Shown: in pieces, positions 32,666-39,632 of the stretch
Layout of the letters: each line of letters begins with the position of its first letter
How positions within the stretch are numbered: the stretch's first letter is position 1
NCBI GenBank assembly: GCA_030432655.1
Contig: JAUILA010000007.1
Coordinates: 1-64,000 of the forward strand
Origin: Bacteroidia bacterium
GTDB taxonomy: Bacteria; Bacteroidota; Bacteroidia; Cytophagales; Cyclobacteriaceae
Direction: 5' to 3'
DNA: 64,000 nucleotides
Program-made: the position numbers and the translations under genes
The notes under the pieces: generated by a model
Told to the model about the DNA's origin: nothing
Database searches by the model: none
Seen by the model: only the letters and a program-made list of their open reading frames with translations

Positions 32666-34849
32666 ATGGAAGCCAGGCAAAATAACGGGTTTGTAAAGCA
32701 GGCTGCGCAACATGTTATCAGATCAGTTGAGAATACGGAATATTCCGTCAGCCGGCTTGCCGGTGAACTTTCGCTGAGCCGCGAACAGACCCATCGAAAA
32801 CTTAAAAAATATACAGATCTGTCAACCGGACAGTTCATCCGGTACCTGCGCCTTCTGCTTTCAATAAAATACCTATCCGAAGGCAGCCTTACCGTGGCCG
32901 AAACAGGATATAAAGCAGGGTTTAACGATCCCGGATATTTCAGCAAATGTTTTCACAAAGAGTTTGGTATTCCTCCGGGAAAAATGCGCCGTAATACGTA
33001 TAACCATGGTCGAATGAGTGCGAAAATGAAGAAGTTCATCCAGCTTCCTGAAATCCGCAATATCCTGTCAGAACAGGAGGTTCCACTGCCCGAAGCAGCT
33101 CTGGCTGCCGGAACCCGGCGCAGGCTCTGGCTGACTACCCTGATACCCGCCCTGGTAGTCCTGGCAGCTGCAGGAATATTCTTTTCGACACAGTATACTC
33201 CAAAGGAGTTTCCGCTTTCCATGACCGATATAGGGCGGATTGGCATTCTCCCGCTCACTAACCGTACCGGGGAGAGCCGGTACAACCAGGTAGGTGAAAT
33301 CAGCAGCAGCTGGCTTTCGGGCAAACTTGATGAACTGGAAAACATCCGGACCGTTCCCTATTTCACTATTAAACAATATGCAGGATATGCCGGGATATTA
33401 CCAGGTGATCCGGATGGAAAACCGACCTTCAGAGATGTTACCGGGGCAGGCTATATGCTTACCGGAAGTTATTATGCGCAGGAAGACAAACTGATATTTG
33501 ATACACGACTTGTTGATGCGCATACGCAGGAAACGGTTTATCACCTTCCGGCTGTATCCGGTTCGCGGGACAGTATCATGCACGTGGTGGAAGAACTTCG
33601 ACTGGAACTGGCCGGCCTTCTGCTGAATCTCGAAAAGGTGAAGCTCGGCAAGCTGGACCCTCCCGGGTACGAAGCCTATATGAATTATGTGAATGGGCTG
33701 CATGAACTCCGGAACGGAACGTATCCGAAACGTGCCTATGATTATTTCCGGACAGCCACCCAGCTGGATACGAACTTTGTGATGGCCCAGATTTTCGTTT
33801 CGTGGTTTACCCCGCCTCAAAAAAGGGACTCGCTTCTCAATTTCATCAAACGTATTCCCATGACTGAATATGAACGCCAGGTCTACATGGAAGTCTACTA
33901 CACCTACACAAGGGACTATCACCAGGCACTGTCCACCACGCTGGACAATCTGCAGGAGAATCCTTACGACTATTACCTGAATATGGAAGCAGCACACCTG
34001 GCGAAATCACTTTTCTACCCAGAGCTTGCCCTGGGAATTCTTAACGAGTTGGAAGATCCGTTAAAAGATGATTTTGGAACAGTTTGGTATTATTATAAAA
34101 TCTGGAATTATACTGAATCACTGGCAATGATGGGAGAATATGACAGTGTCCTGAAGTACATGCGCAATATTCCGGAAAAATTCCACACCCCGGCAACACC
34201 ACTGATCATATTGCGATCAATGATCAGCCTGAATGCCGATCGACCGGATATAGAAAAAGTAATCGAAAAATATTCACATGGTCATGATTCCCTGCTGGCT
34301 GAGAATTACTGTGCCGCTGCCTATGAATACAAACTGAATGGCAGGGAGAAAGAGGCATTATACTTTTCCACACAGGCCATCCCTCTTATGCAAAAACTGC
34401 CAGGGGAAAAAGCAATTCTTTTCGACCTGACCGATGCCTATTACCTGAACGATGACCTCCAGAAGGCCCGTCAGCATATTGCAGTCAAGCTGGCTGGTAA
34501 TCCGCGTGATGCGGAATTCAGAATTTACCTTGCCATGACGGAGGCTGCCATGGGTAATGAAAAGGCGGCTTATCAGGCGGTCAGCGGACTGCTCGACAGA
34601 GATACCATCATCTTCTGGAGGCGGCATGAATACGAACACCAGTCCGATTATCTGTTGGCGAGAGTTAATGCCCTGCTCGGTAAAAAACAAGAAGCATTGT
34701 CCCTCCTGAAGCAGGCAAAGGAAAAGGGACAGCTATATCATACCTGGGATTATGACCGGGATATTTTTCTGCTTCCTGTATTTGAGGAACCGGGGTTCAG
34801 AGAGCTTACTGCTCCGCGTATCTATCCTGATGACATTAAATTACACTGA
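32666..34849 (+). CDS. Membrane-anchored AraC-type regulator with periplasmic sensor and TPR region
   Basis: The 727-residue protein begins with an AraC HTH (about 10-112; SVSRLAGELSLSREQTHRKL and AETGYKAGFNDPGYFSKCF). A charged linker, one membrane helix (about 154-176), a FlgO/TolB-like domain (IGRIGILPLTNRTGES, about 188-310) and TPR-like helices to the end follow. The DNA-binding domain precedes the helix, so DNA contact is cytoplasmic and the sensor probably periplasmic. It is a CadC-like layout but with an AraC domain. It follows the c-heme gene by 76 bases, which is the likely functional link. Confidence 0.7.
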   Translation: MEARQNNGFVKQAAQHVIRSVENTEYSVSRLAGELSLSREQTHRKLKKYTDLSTGQFIRYLRLLLSIKYLSEGSLTVAETGYKAGFNDPGYFSKCFHKEFGIPPGKMRRNTYNHGRMSAKMKKFIQLPEIRNILSEQEVPLPEAALAAGTRRRLWLTTLIPALVVLAAAGIFFSTQYTPKEFPLSMTDIGRIGILPLTNRTGESRYNQVGEISSSWLSGKLDELENIRTVPYFTIKQYAGYAGILPGDPDGKPTFRDVTGAGYMLTGSYYAQEDKLIFDTRLVDAHTQETVYHLPAVSGSRDSIMHVVEELRLELAGLLLNLEKVKLGKLDPPGYEAYMNYVNGLHELRNGTYPKRAYDYFRTATQLDTNFVMAQIFVSWFTPPQKRDSLLNFIKRIPMTEYERQVYMEVYYTYTRDYHQALSTTLDNLQENPYDYYLNMEAAHLAKSLFYPELALGILNELEDPLKDDFGTVWYYYKIWNYTESLAMMGEYDSVLKYMRNIPEKFHTPATPLIILRSMISLNADRPDIEKVIEKYSHGHDSLLAENYCAAAYEYKLNGREKEALYFSTQAIPLMQKLPGEKAILFDLTDAYYLNDDLQKARQHIAVKLAGNPRDAEFRIYLAMTEAAMGNEKAAYQAVSGLLDRDTIIFWRRHEYEHQSDYLLARVNALLGKKQEALSLLKQAKEKGQLYHTWDYDRDIFLLPVFEEPGFRELTAPRIYPDDIKLH

Positions 34850-34939
34850 ATGCAACTATAGTATATACAGGTGCAACAGCAGAATAAAGGCGTTAGCCGG
34901 ATCCATGGTAACTTACGATAAACAAAATCTCCGTTATCT

Positions 34940-35377
34940 ATGAAATCTTCAACACTACCCTTGCTGCTCATTCTATTTTGTATGAGCATTTCGTCGTTCG
35001 CACAAAATCCTGAAAAAATTGCCATCGAGGAATTTCCTGCAGATCAGCCTATCAACTATGTCAGCGGTTGGGGCGACATGGCCGTTGCGGTCAACAGCAT
35101 GCCTGCAGGTACCGACCTGGCCCCACTTCTGGAAGGGTTAAAAAATAATAGTTGTCAGGTACCACATTGGGGGCTTATTAAAAAGGGGGTTCTCAAACTT
35201 ACCTATGATGATGGCACCGTCCAGACCCTGAAAGCCGGCGACTTGTTTTATATGCCTCCGGGACATGTGGGAGTCGTGGTAGAAGATCTGACCATCATGG
35301 ATTTTAGCCCGTCAAAGAAATTTGAAAAGCTGATGGACCATATAGATGCGAAGCTGGCCGAAGGCAGCCAGGAGTAA
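34940..35377 (+). CDS. Secreted cupin-domain protein
   Basis: The 145-residue protein has a signal peptide (ending SSFAQ) and a single cupin fold. Cupin motif 1 is recognisable near HWGLIKKGVLKLTYDDG and motif 2 near LKAGDLFYMPPGHVGVVVED. Metal-binding His residues are partly kept (H81, H110). Function cannot be assigned; members range from isomerases to binding proteins. It is preceded by a 90-base gap after the AraC-TPR gene and stands apart from the ion channel gene by 177 bases. Confidence 0.65.
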   Translation: MKSSTLPLLLILFCMSISSFAQNPEKIAIEEFPADQPINYVSGWGDMAVAVNSMPAGTDLAPLLEGLKNNSCQVPHWGLIKKGVLKLTYDDGTVQTLKAGDLFYMPPGHVGVVVEDLTIMDFSPSKKFEKLMDHIDAKLAEGSQE

Positions 35378-35554
35378 TGCAGGGATAAATTTCCCGTATT
35401 GTCCGGAAAGTGTGGAAATTTTGAGTCGGTGCATGTCCCTAAAGGGCCGGAATTGACCTAATTGGCAAGATGGTAAGGTATTTGAATTGTTGGCCTGTAT
35501 GCGGGATACGATTCGTCCATTACAAATATCACCACATTCACCGATCCTGGTTAA

Positions 35555-36571
35555 ATGAATTATTTTCTGTTCATAACCGGGATTCTGATCACCGTTCTGG
35601 CCGTCGCTGACCTGATCTATACCGTGCTGGCCCCGCAGGGATCCGGCTATTTCACCGGCAAATTCACACGCTGGTTCTGGCGTATTCTGCTGGGGATCAG
35701 CAGCCATGACGGGTCAAAAAGATTCCTGAACTTTTCCGGGGTCATCATACTTTTTTCCCTGATCCTTATGTGGGTGATGCTGATCTGGCTTGGCAATACC
35801 CTCATTTTCTATGCCGACGAATCCTCGCTTTTCAGCAGTAATACAAATCAGTATGTGACTTCCTTTACCGATACGGCCTATTATACCGGGTATGTCCTCT
35901 CATCCATGGGTAACGGGGATTACATACCCGTCGGAAAATGGTGGAAAATATACGTGGGATTTATTTCGTACACAGGCGTAATCTACATGAGTTTGTCGAT
36001 CTCCTTCCTGATCCCGGTAGTGGAAGCGGTGACTATGAAACGTATTATTTCCCTGCGGATTTCTGAGATCGGTAAAAATCCGTTTCACATCCTGGAACGT
36101 CACGTGCGTCGCGAAGACCTTTCCCGGTTGCTCTCGCGGATCTACCCGCTGCGGCAGGATGTTCTCAAAATAGCGCAGAAACACCTGACCTATCCGATAA
36201 TTCACTACTTCCATTCGGGCAACAAGAACGAGAGCCTCCCGCTGAGTATTGTCAGCCTGGATGAAACGATCAGCATTCTCCTTTACGGCACGAAAATGGA
36301 GGACGAGGACGATTGTCGTAAACTGGAAGAAATGCATACCGCATTTACCTACTACCTGTCTACCCTCGGATCCGCATTTATCGATCCTTCCGACGATCTG
36401 CCCGAACTCCCTGACACAAAGAATTATGCCGACAAATTACCACTGACCTTCAGTGATCCGCCGGAATACGATGCGATTGCGGACAGGCGAAGACTTTTGC
36501 TTGCGTACCTGCAAAACGACGGGTGGAAATGGAAGGACATGGCCAAAAATGACGAAGAAATTATATTATGA
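35555..36571 (+). CDS. Ion channel family protein with an altered selectivity filter
   Basis: The 338-residue protein has membrane helices at about 2-25 and 58-80, a pore helix and SSMGNGDYIP at 116-125, then another helix (about 132-155). The pore segment aligns with TVGYGD of two-helix potassium channels, but reads SMGNGD, replacing the first Thr, the Val and the Tyr. The C-terminal 170 residues are cytoplasmic and helical. Ion selectivity is therefore uncertain. The last four bases overlap the start of the isochorismatase-like gene (ATGA), so translation is coupled. Confidence 0.65.
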   Translation: MNYFLFITGILITVLAVADLIYTVLAPQGSGYFTGKFTRWFWRILLGISSHDGSKRFLNFSGVIILFSLILMWVMLIWLGNTLIFYADESSLFSSNTNQYVTSFTDTAYYTGYVLSSMGNGDYIPVGKWWKIYVGFISYTGVIYMSLSISFLIPVVEAVTMKRIISLRISEIGKNPFHILERHVRREDLSRLLSRIYPLRQDVLKIAQKHLTYPIIHYFHSGNKNESLPLSIVSLDETISILLYGTKMEDEDDCRKLEEMHTAFTYYLSTLGSAFIDPSDDLPELPDTKNYADKLPLTFSDPPEYDAIADRRRLLLAYLQNDGWKWKDMAKNDEEIIL

Positions 36572-37095
36572 AACCAGCACTATTATTACTCAACTACCAT
36601 AACCCGGAACAGTCCGGCGGATTTACCAATTTCCCGCAGGTTTCCGACACTATCGAAGGGCTTATTCTTTCATTTAAAGAAGATAAGCTACCGATCCTTT
36701 CCGTCCATGACAGCTTCAGCAACGGGTATGATATTCCCCCTGCAGAGCTTAATACAGACAAATTGCTGGAGAATGAACCTCAGTTCTGGAAGAACGGGCT
36801 GAATTGCTTTTCGGAAAAGTCAATTACCACGTATATCAGGGAAAATAAAATTGATGAACTTCTGGTTTGCGGATTTTCCACGGAAAAGAGCATGGCGGCG
36901 ACGATCCACGGCGGACTGATGAAAATGCCTGAACTGTCGATCACCATACCGGAAGACGGACATTCGACCCGGCACAACAAGACGATGACCGCATCGCGGA
37001 TGATCGAACGGTATAACCTGTGGTGGAAACTGGCTTCTGATAGTTATGAAAACCTCTCGGTGAGCTCCGGAGAATACCTGATGGAGCGGTTTTGA
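36568..37095 (+). CDS. Isochorismatase-fold protein with missing catalytic residues
   Basis: The 175-residue protein has the isochorismatase/nicotinamidase fold. K75 fits the conserved lysine. The usual Asp at the LLxxD position is Asn9 (LLLLNYHN). The catalytic Cys of GxxTxxCVxxT is Ser108 (GFSTEKSMAAT). Two of the three catalytic residues are therefore absent, pointing to a non-catalytic binding or regulatory role. Translational coupling to the ion channel suggests it serves that channel. An ancestral enzyme with a shifted active site is the alternative. Confidence 0.7.
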   Translation: MKPALLLLNYHNPEQSGGFTNFPQVSDTIEGLILSFKEDKLPILSVHDSFSNGYDIPPAELNTDKLLENEPQFWKNGLNCFSEKSITTYIRENKIDELLVCGFSTEKSMAATIHGGLMKMPELSITIPEDGHSTRHNKTMTASRMIERYNLWWKLASDSYENLSVSSGEYLMERF

Positions 37096-37101
37096 GGAGA
37101 A

Positions 37102-37137
37102 TAAGACCAGGAATAAGACTAAGACCAGGACTAAGAG
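37102..37137. repeat. Two-copy 18-base tandem repeat
   Basis: TAAGACCAGGAATAAGAC is followed directly by TAAGACCAGGACTAAGAG, 16 of 18 positions identical. It lies just after the isochorismatase-like gene and before an AT-rich promoter-like region. Confidence 0.6.
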
Positions 37138-37215
37138 AAGATTGTCAATTATTTTTGTAATTATGTAAATTATAGTTTACATTTAGACATTAATAATTAA
37201 CAAATCATTGAGCTT

Positions 37216-37590
37216 ATGAAAGCGGTCAGAATTCTCAGAACGAGTCTCATCATTGGTGTTCTTCTTTCCCTGTTTGCCCTGGGGGCAATTGCCTATGAAT
37301 GGATCGAACATAACCGGCTGGGCGTACAAAGCCTTTACGGTCATCTTAGCCTGGGCCTTCTTTTCATCTATCTTTCCACTCCGGCGATGCTGGATGAGCG
37401 TATTCAGTTCCTGAAATTTAAAAGCCTGGCCATCGGCTTCTTTATCGGACTGATCGGCGTGAACCTGCTTAATTATCTTGTCACCTATCCGGACGGATAC
37501 CAGACAGGTGCTGTTTCCTCCTATCTTTTTGCCCTGATCTGCCTGGTGATTGCCTTCATTACGTTTTTTATCTTACAAACGAGAGAATGA
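37216..37590 (+). CDS. Four-helix membrane protein paired with an HTH regulator
   Basis: The 124-residue protein has four hydrophobic segments (about 8-28, 44-60, 68-90, 100-120) and no recognised catalytic motif. The stop overlaps the HTH gene start (ATGA at 37587-37590). Small membrane protein/YozG-like HTH pairs of this type are frequent in bacteria and may sense envelope state, but function is inference. Confidence 0.6.
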   Translation: MKAVRILRTSLIIGVLLSLFALGAIAYEWIEHNRLGVQSLYGHLSLGLLFIYLSTPAMLDERIQFLKFKSLAIGFFIGLIGVNLLNYLVTYPDGYQTGAVSSYLFALICLVIAFITFFILQTRE

Positions 37591-37793
37591 AAAACCTGAT
37601 CAAAGTGGAGCGGGCGAGGCACGATCTGTCGCAGGCCGCACTGGCCAAAAAAGTGAATGTTACCCGCCAGACCATCCATGCTATCGAAAAAGGTCGGTTT
37701 GTGCCCTCCACCATGCTGGCCCTGAAAATCTGCCAGGTACTGCAAATCCGCGTTGAAGAATTATTTGAACTGGAAGACACCGACTGGGAATAA
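37587..37793 (+). CDS. YozG-like XRE-family DNA-binding protein
   Basis: The 68-residue protein is almost entirely one XRE helix-turn-helix: ARHDLSQAALAKKVNVTRQTIHAIEKGRFVPSTMLALKICQVL. This is the small regulator class typified by YozG. The membrane protein encoded by the overlapping upstream gene is its probable partner. Autoregulation is likely but the operator is not evident. Confidence 0.8.
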   Translation: MKNLIKVERARHDLSQAALAKKVNVTRQTIHAIEKGRFVPSTMLALKICQVLQIRVEELFELEDTDWE

Positions 37794-37795
37794 CA

Positions 37796-37893
37796 ACACC
37801 CCCTAAGCCCCCTCAAGGGGCCAGTTGTAATTGTTCTGTTCCTGTTCATACCTACACCCCCGTAGCCCCCTCAAAGGGGGCAGTTGTAAATTG
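37796..37893. repeat. Direct repeat of a GC-rich hairpin element, two copies
   Basis: ACACCCCCTAAGCCCC followed by CTCAAGGGG and CCAGTTGTAATTG (37796-37833) recurs almost unchanged at 37854-37893 (ACACCCCCGTAGCCCCCTC, AAAGGGGGCAGTTGTAAATTG). Each copy contains a GCCCC(C)/(G)GGGGC stem with a 5-base loop. The short REP-like unit, with a spacing of 58 bases, resembles dispersed repeats of Bacteroidota genomes. Confidence 0.65.
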
Positions 37894-37898
37894 CGCTG

Positions 37899-37960
37899 CT
37901 TCTCTCTCTTCTCTTTCTCTTTCTCTTCTGTTTCTCTTTCTCCTTCTCAATCTTTTTTCT
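37899..37960 (+). repeat. Homopyrimidine tract
   Basis: About 60 bases composed almost entirely of C and T (only one G and two A), including an unbroken run 37899-37929. The complementary purine tract could form triplex DNA. It lies just upstream of the polymerase cassette. Confidence 0.7.
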
Positions 37961-37963
37961 AGT

Positions 37964-37984
37964 ATTACTAATATTTTTAGTAAT
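37964..37984 (+). promoter_or_regulatory. Inverted repeat before the polymerase cassette
   Basis: ATTACTAA and TTAGTAAT flank a 5-base spacer TATTT. Partly overlapping AGTATTACT and AGTAATTACT extend the symmetry. It lies 45 bases before the dinB start and is a candidate damage-response or repressor site; the protein is unknown. Confidence 0.5.
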
Positions 37985-38028
37985 TACTATTTAATTTAGC
38001 ATAACTGATTTACATAACAAGTGAATAC

Positions 38029-39243
38029 ATGTCAGCCCGTGCGATCCTACATCTGGACCTTGACACGTTTTTCGTGTCCTGCGAGCGGCTCATCGACAGC
38101 CGCCTGGAAGGCAAGCCCATTCTGCTGGGCGGCGTTTCCGACCGGGGTGTGGTGGCGGCATGCAGTTATGAAGCCCGCGCGTTCGGTGTTCATTCGGCCA
38201 TGCCAATGAAACTGGCCCGCCAGCTGTGCCCGGAGGCCATTGTCATCAAAGGAAATGCGGGCACTTACACAGCAAAATCACAGGAGGTCACCGAGATCAT
38301 TAAAGAATCGGTTCCGCTCTATGAAAAAACTTCCATCGACGAGTTTTATGTTGATCTGACGGGGATGGACCGTTTCTTTAACAGTTTCCGGATGGCCGGC
38401 GAATTACGCCAGCGGATCATCAAAGAAACAGGGCTGCCGATTTCGTTCGGACTCTCGGAGAATAAGACAGTCTCAAAAGTCGCCACCGGGGAGGCCAAGC
38501 CCAACAATGCGATGCGCATTGACTACGGGGAAGAAAAACCCTTCCTGGGCCCGCTGTCGGTCAGAAAGATCCCGATGATCGGGGAGAAGACCTATCATTC
38601 ATTGTGCGGATTGGGCATCCGGCGTATTCACACCATCCAGGAGATGCCGGTAGAGCTTATGGAAAAGGTATTTGGCAAAAACGGAATTGCCATGTGGAAA
38701 AAGGCGAACGGGATCGACCCGTCACCGGTCATCCCCTATTCCGAGCGCAAATCAATTTCTACTGAACGAACCTTTGACAAAGACACCACTGATGTGGTCA
38801 AGCTGAAGGGGATGCTGGTGGCGATGGCCGAAAACCTGGCTTTCCAGTTGCGGCGGGGCGAAAAAGTGACCGCCTGCGTCACAGTCAAGATCCGCTATTC
38901 GGATTTCAATACCTACACCCTGCAGGCCCGGATTCCTTACAGCGCGGCCGATCATGTCCTGATACCGAAGGTGGAAGAGCTGTTTGATAAGCTGTACAAC
39001 CGGCGGCTGCTGGTTCGCCTGATTGGCGTTCGCTTCAGCCACCTGGTCAGCGGCAGCCACCAGATCAACCTGTTTGATGATACGACCGAGATGATCCGTC
39101 TGTACCAGGCAATGGACAGGATCCGTGACAAATTCGGTGACCGTTCTGTACTGCGGGCATCCGGCATGCAGGCACGCACCATCAGCCGCTTCAACCCGTT
39201 TACCGGGGAACCGCCTCCGCTTCTGCCTAACCGGAGGGCCTGA
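38029..39243 (+). CDS. dinB: Y-family DNA polymerase IV (DinB-like)
   Basis: The 404-residue protein has palm residues D10 (LHLDLD) and D104/E105 (SIDEFYVD), a Y-family steric-gate region at DTFF, helix-hairpin-helix and little-finger domains. QINLF at 345-349 is a canonical beta-clamp-binding pentapeptide. It should perform error-prone translesion synthesis. It starts the cassette with a four-helix-bundle protein and a short DnaE, unlike the stand-alone pol IV of many bacteria. MSARAILHLDLD begins directly at the fold, so the start is secure. Confidence 0.9.
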   Translation: MSARAILHLDLDTFFVSCERLIDSRLEGKPILLGGVSDRGVVAACSYEARAFGVHSAMPMKLARQLCPEAIVIKGNAGTYTAKSQEVTEIIKESVPLYEKTSIDEFYVDLTGMDRFFNSFRMAGELRQRIIKETGLPISFGLSENKTVSKVATGEAKPNNAMRIDYGEEKPFLGPLSVRKIPMIGEKTYHSLCGLGIRRIHTIQEMPVELMEKVFGKNGIAMWKKANGIDPSPVIPYSERKSISTERTFDKDTTDVVKLKGMLVAMAENLAFQLRRGEKVTACVTVKIRYSDFNTYTLQARIPYSAADHVLIPKVEELFDKLYNRRLLVRLIGVRFSHLVSGSHQINLFDDTTEMIRLYQAMDRIRDKFGDRSVLRASGMQARTISRFNPFTGEPPPLLPNRRA

Positions 39244-39284
39244 AAAATTTACTTATTCATTCACCCATTAAACCACGAGAAATT

Positions 39285-39623
39285 ATGGAAAACTATCTTA
39301 TCGACACCAGTTACACATTTGCCCTGGCCGCTGTACGGCTTCATAAAAAAAACAGTGAATCCTTCCTGTCGGAATCCCTGGTCAGGTCTGCCGCTTCCCT
39401 CACCCTGCAGGTTCAGGATGCCCGCCAGGGTGCATCATGGAATGAAGCCCGCATTTCCGCAGCCCGGGAAAAAGCCCGGGAGTCGTACTGTTATCTCCGG
39501 CTGCTGCATGACAGCAACCTGATCGGCGAACAGGACCACCTGGCCCTGGAAACCCTGCTCGAACAGCTTACCCGCCAGCTTCAGCAGGCCACCCGCAACA
39601 CCCCCTTGTTCAACGAACACTAA
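39285..39623 (+). CDS. Four-helix-bundle protein (S23/Avd-like) between two polymerase genes
   Basis: The 112-residue all-helical protein resembles the 23S-IVS/Avd-like four-helix-bundle family (ALAAVRLHKKNSESF, LVRSAASLTLQVQDAR, ARESYCYLRLLHDSN). It starts 41 bases after dinB and ends 9 bases before dnaE2, so it is co-transcribed. The C-terminus ends NTPLFNEH, faintly like a clamp-binding xxLF tail. No reverse transcriptase or intervening-sequence context exists here. A structural role such as bridging the polymerases is inference. Confidence 0.65.
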   Translation: MENYLIDTSYTFALAAVRLHKKNSESFLSESLVRSAASLTLQVQDARQGASWNEARISAAREKARESYCYLRLLHDSNLIGEQDHLALETLLEQLTRQLQQATRNTPLFNEH

Positions 39624-39632
39624 GCACATGAA

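Noticed and set aside
37796-37893. CRISPR array
   Set aside because: Only two copies, a hairpin repeat, and no cas genes.
39285-39623. 23S rRNA intervening sequence or diversity-generating retroelement Avd
   Set aside because: No rRNA, reverse transcriptase or variable repeat is nearby; the gene sits in a polymerase cassette.
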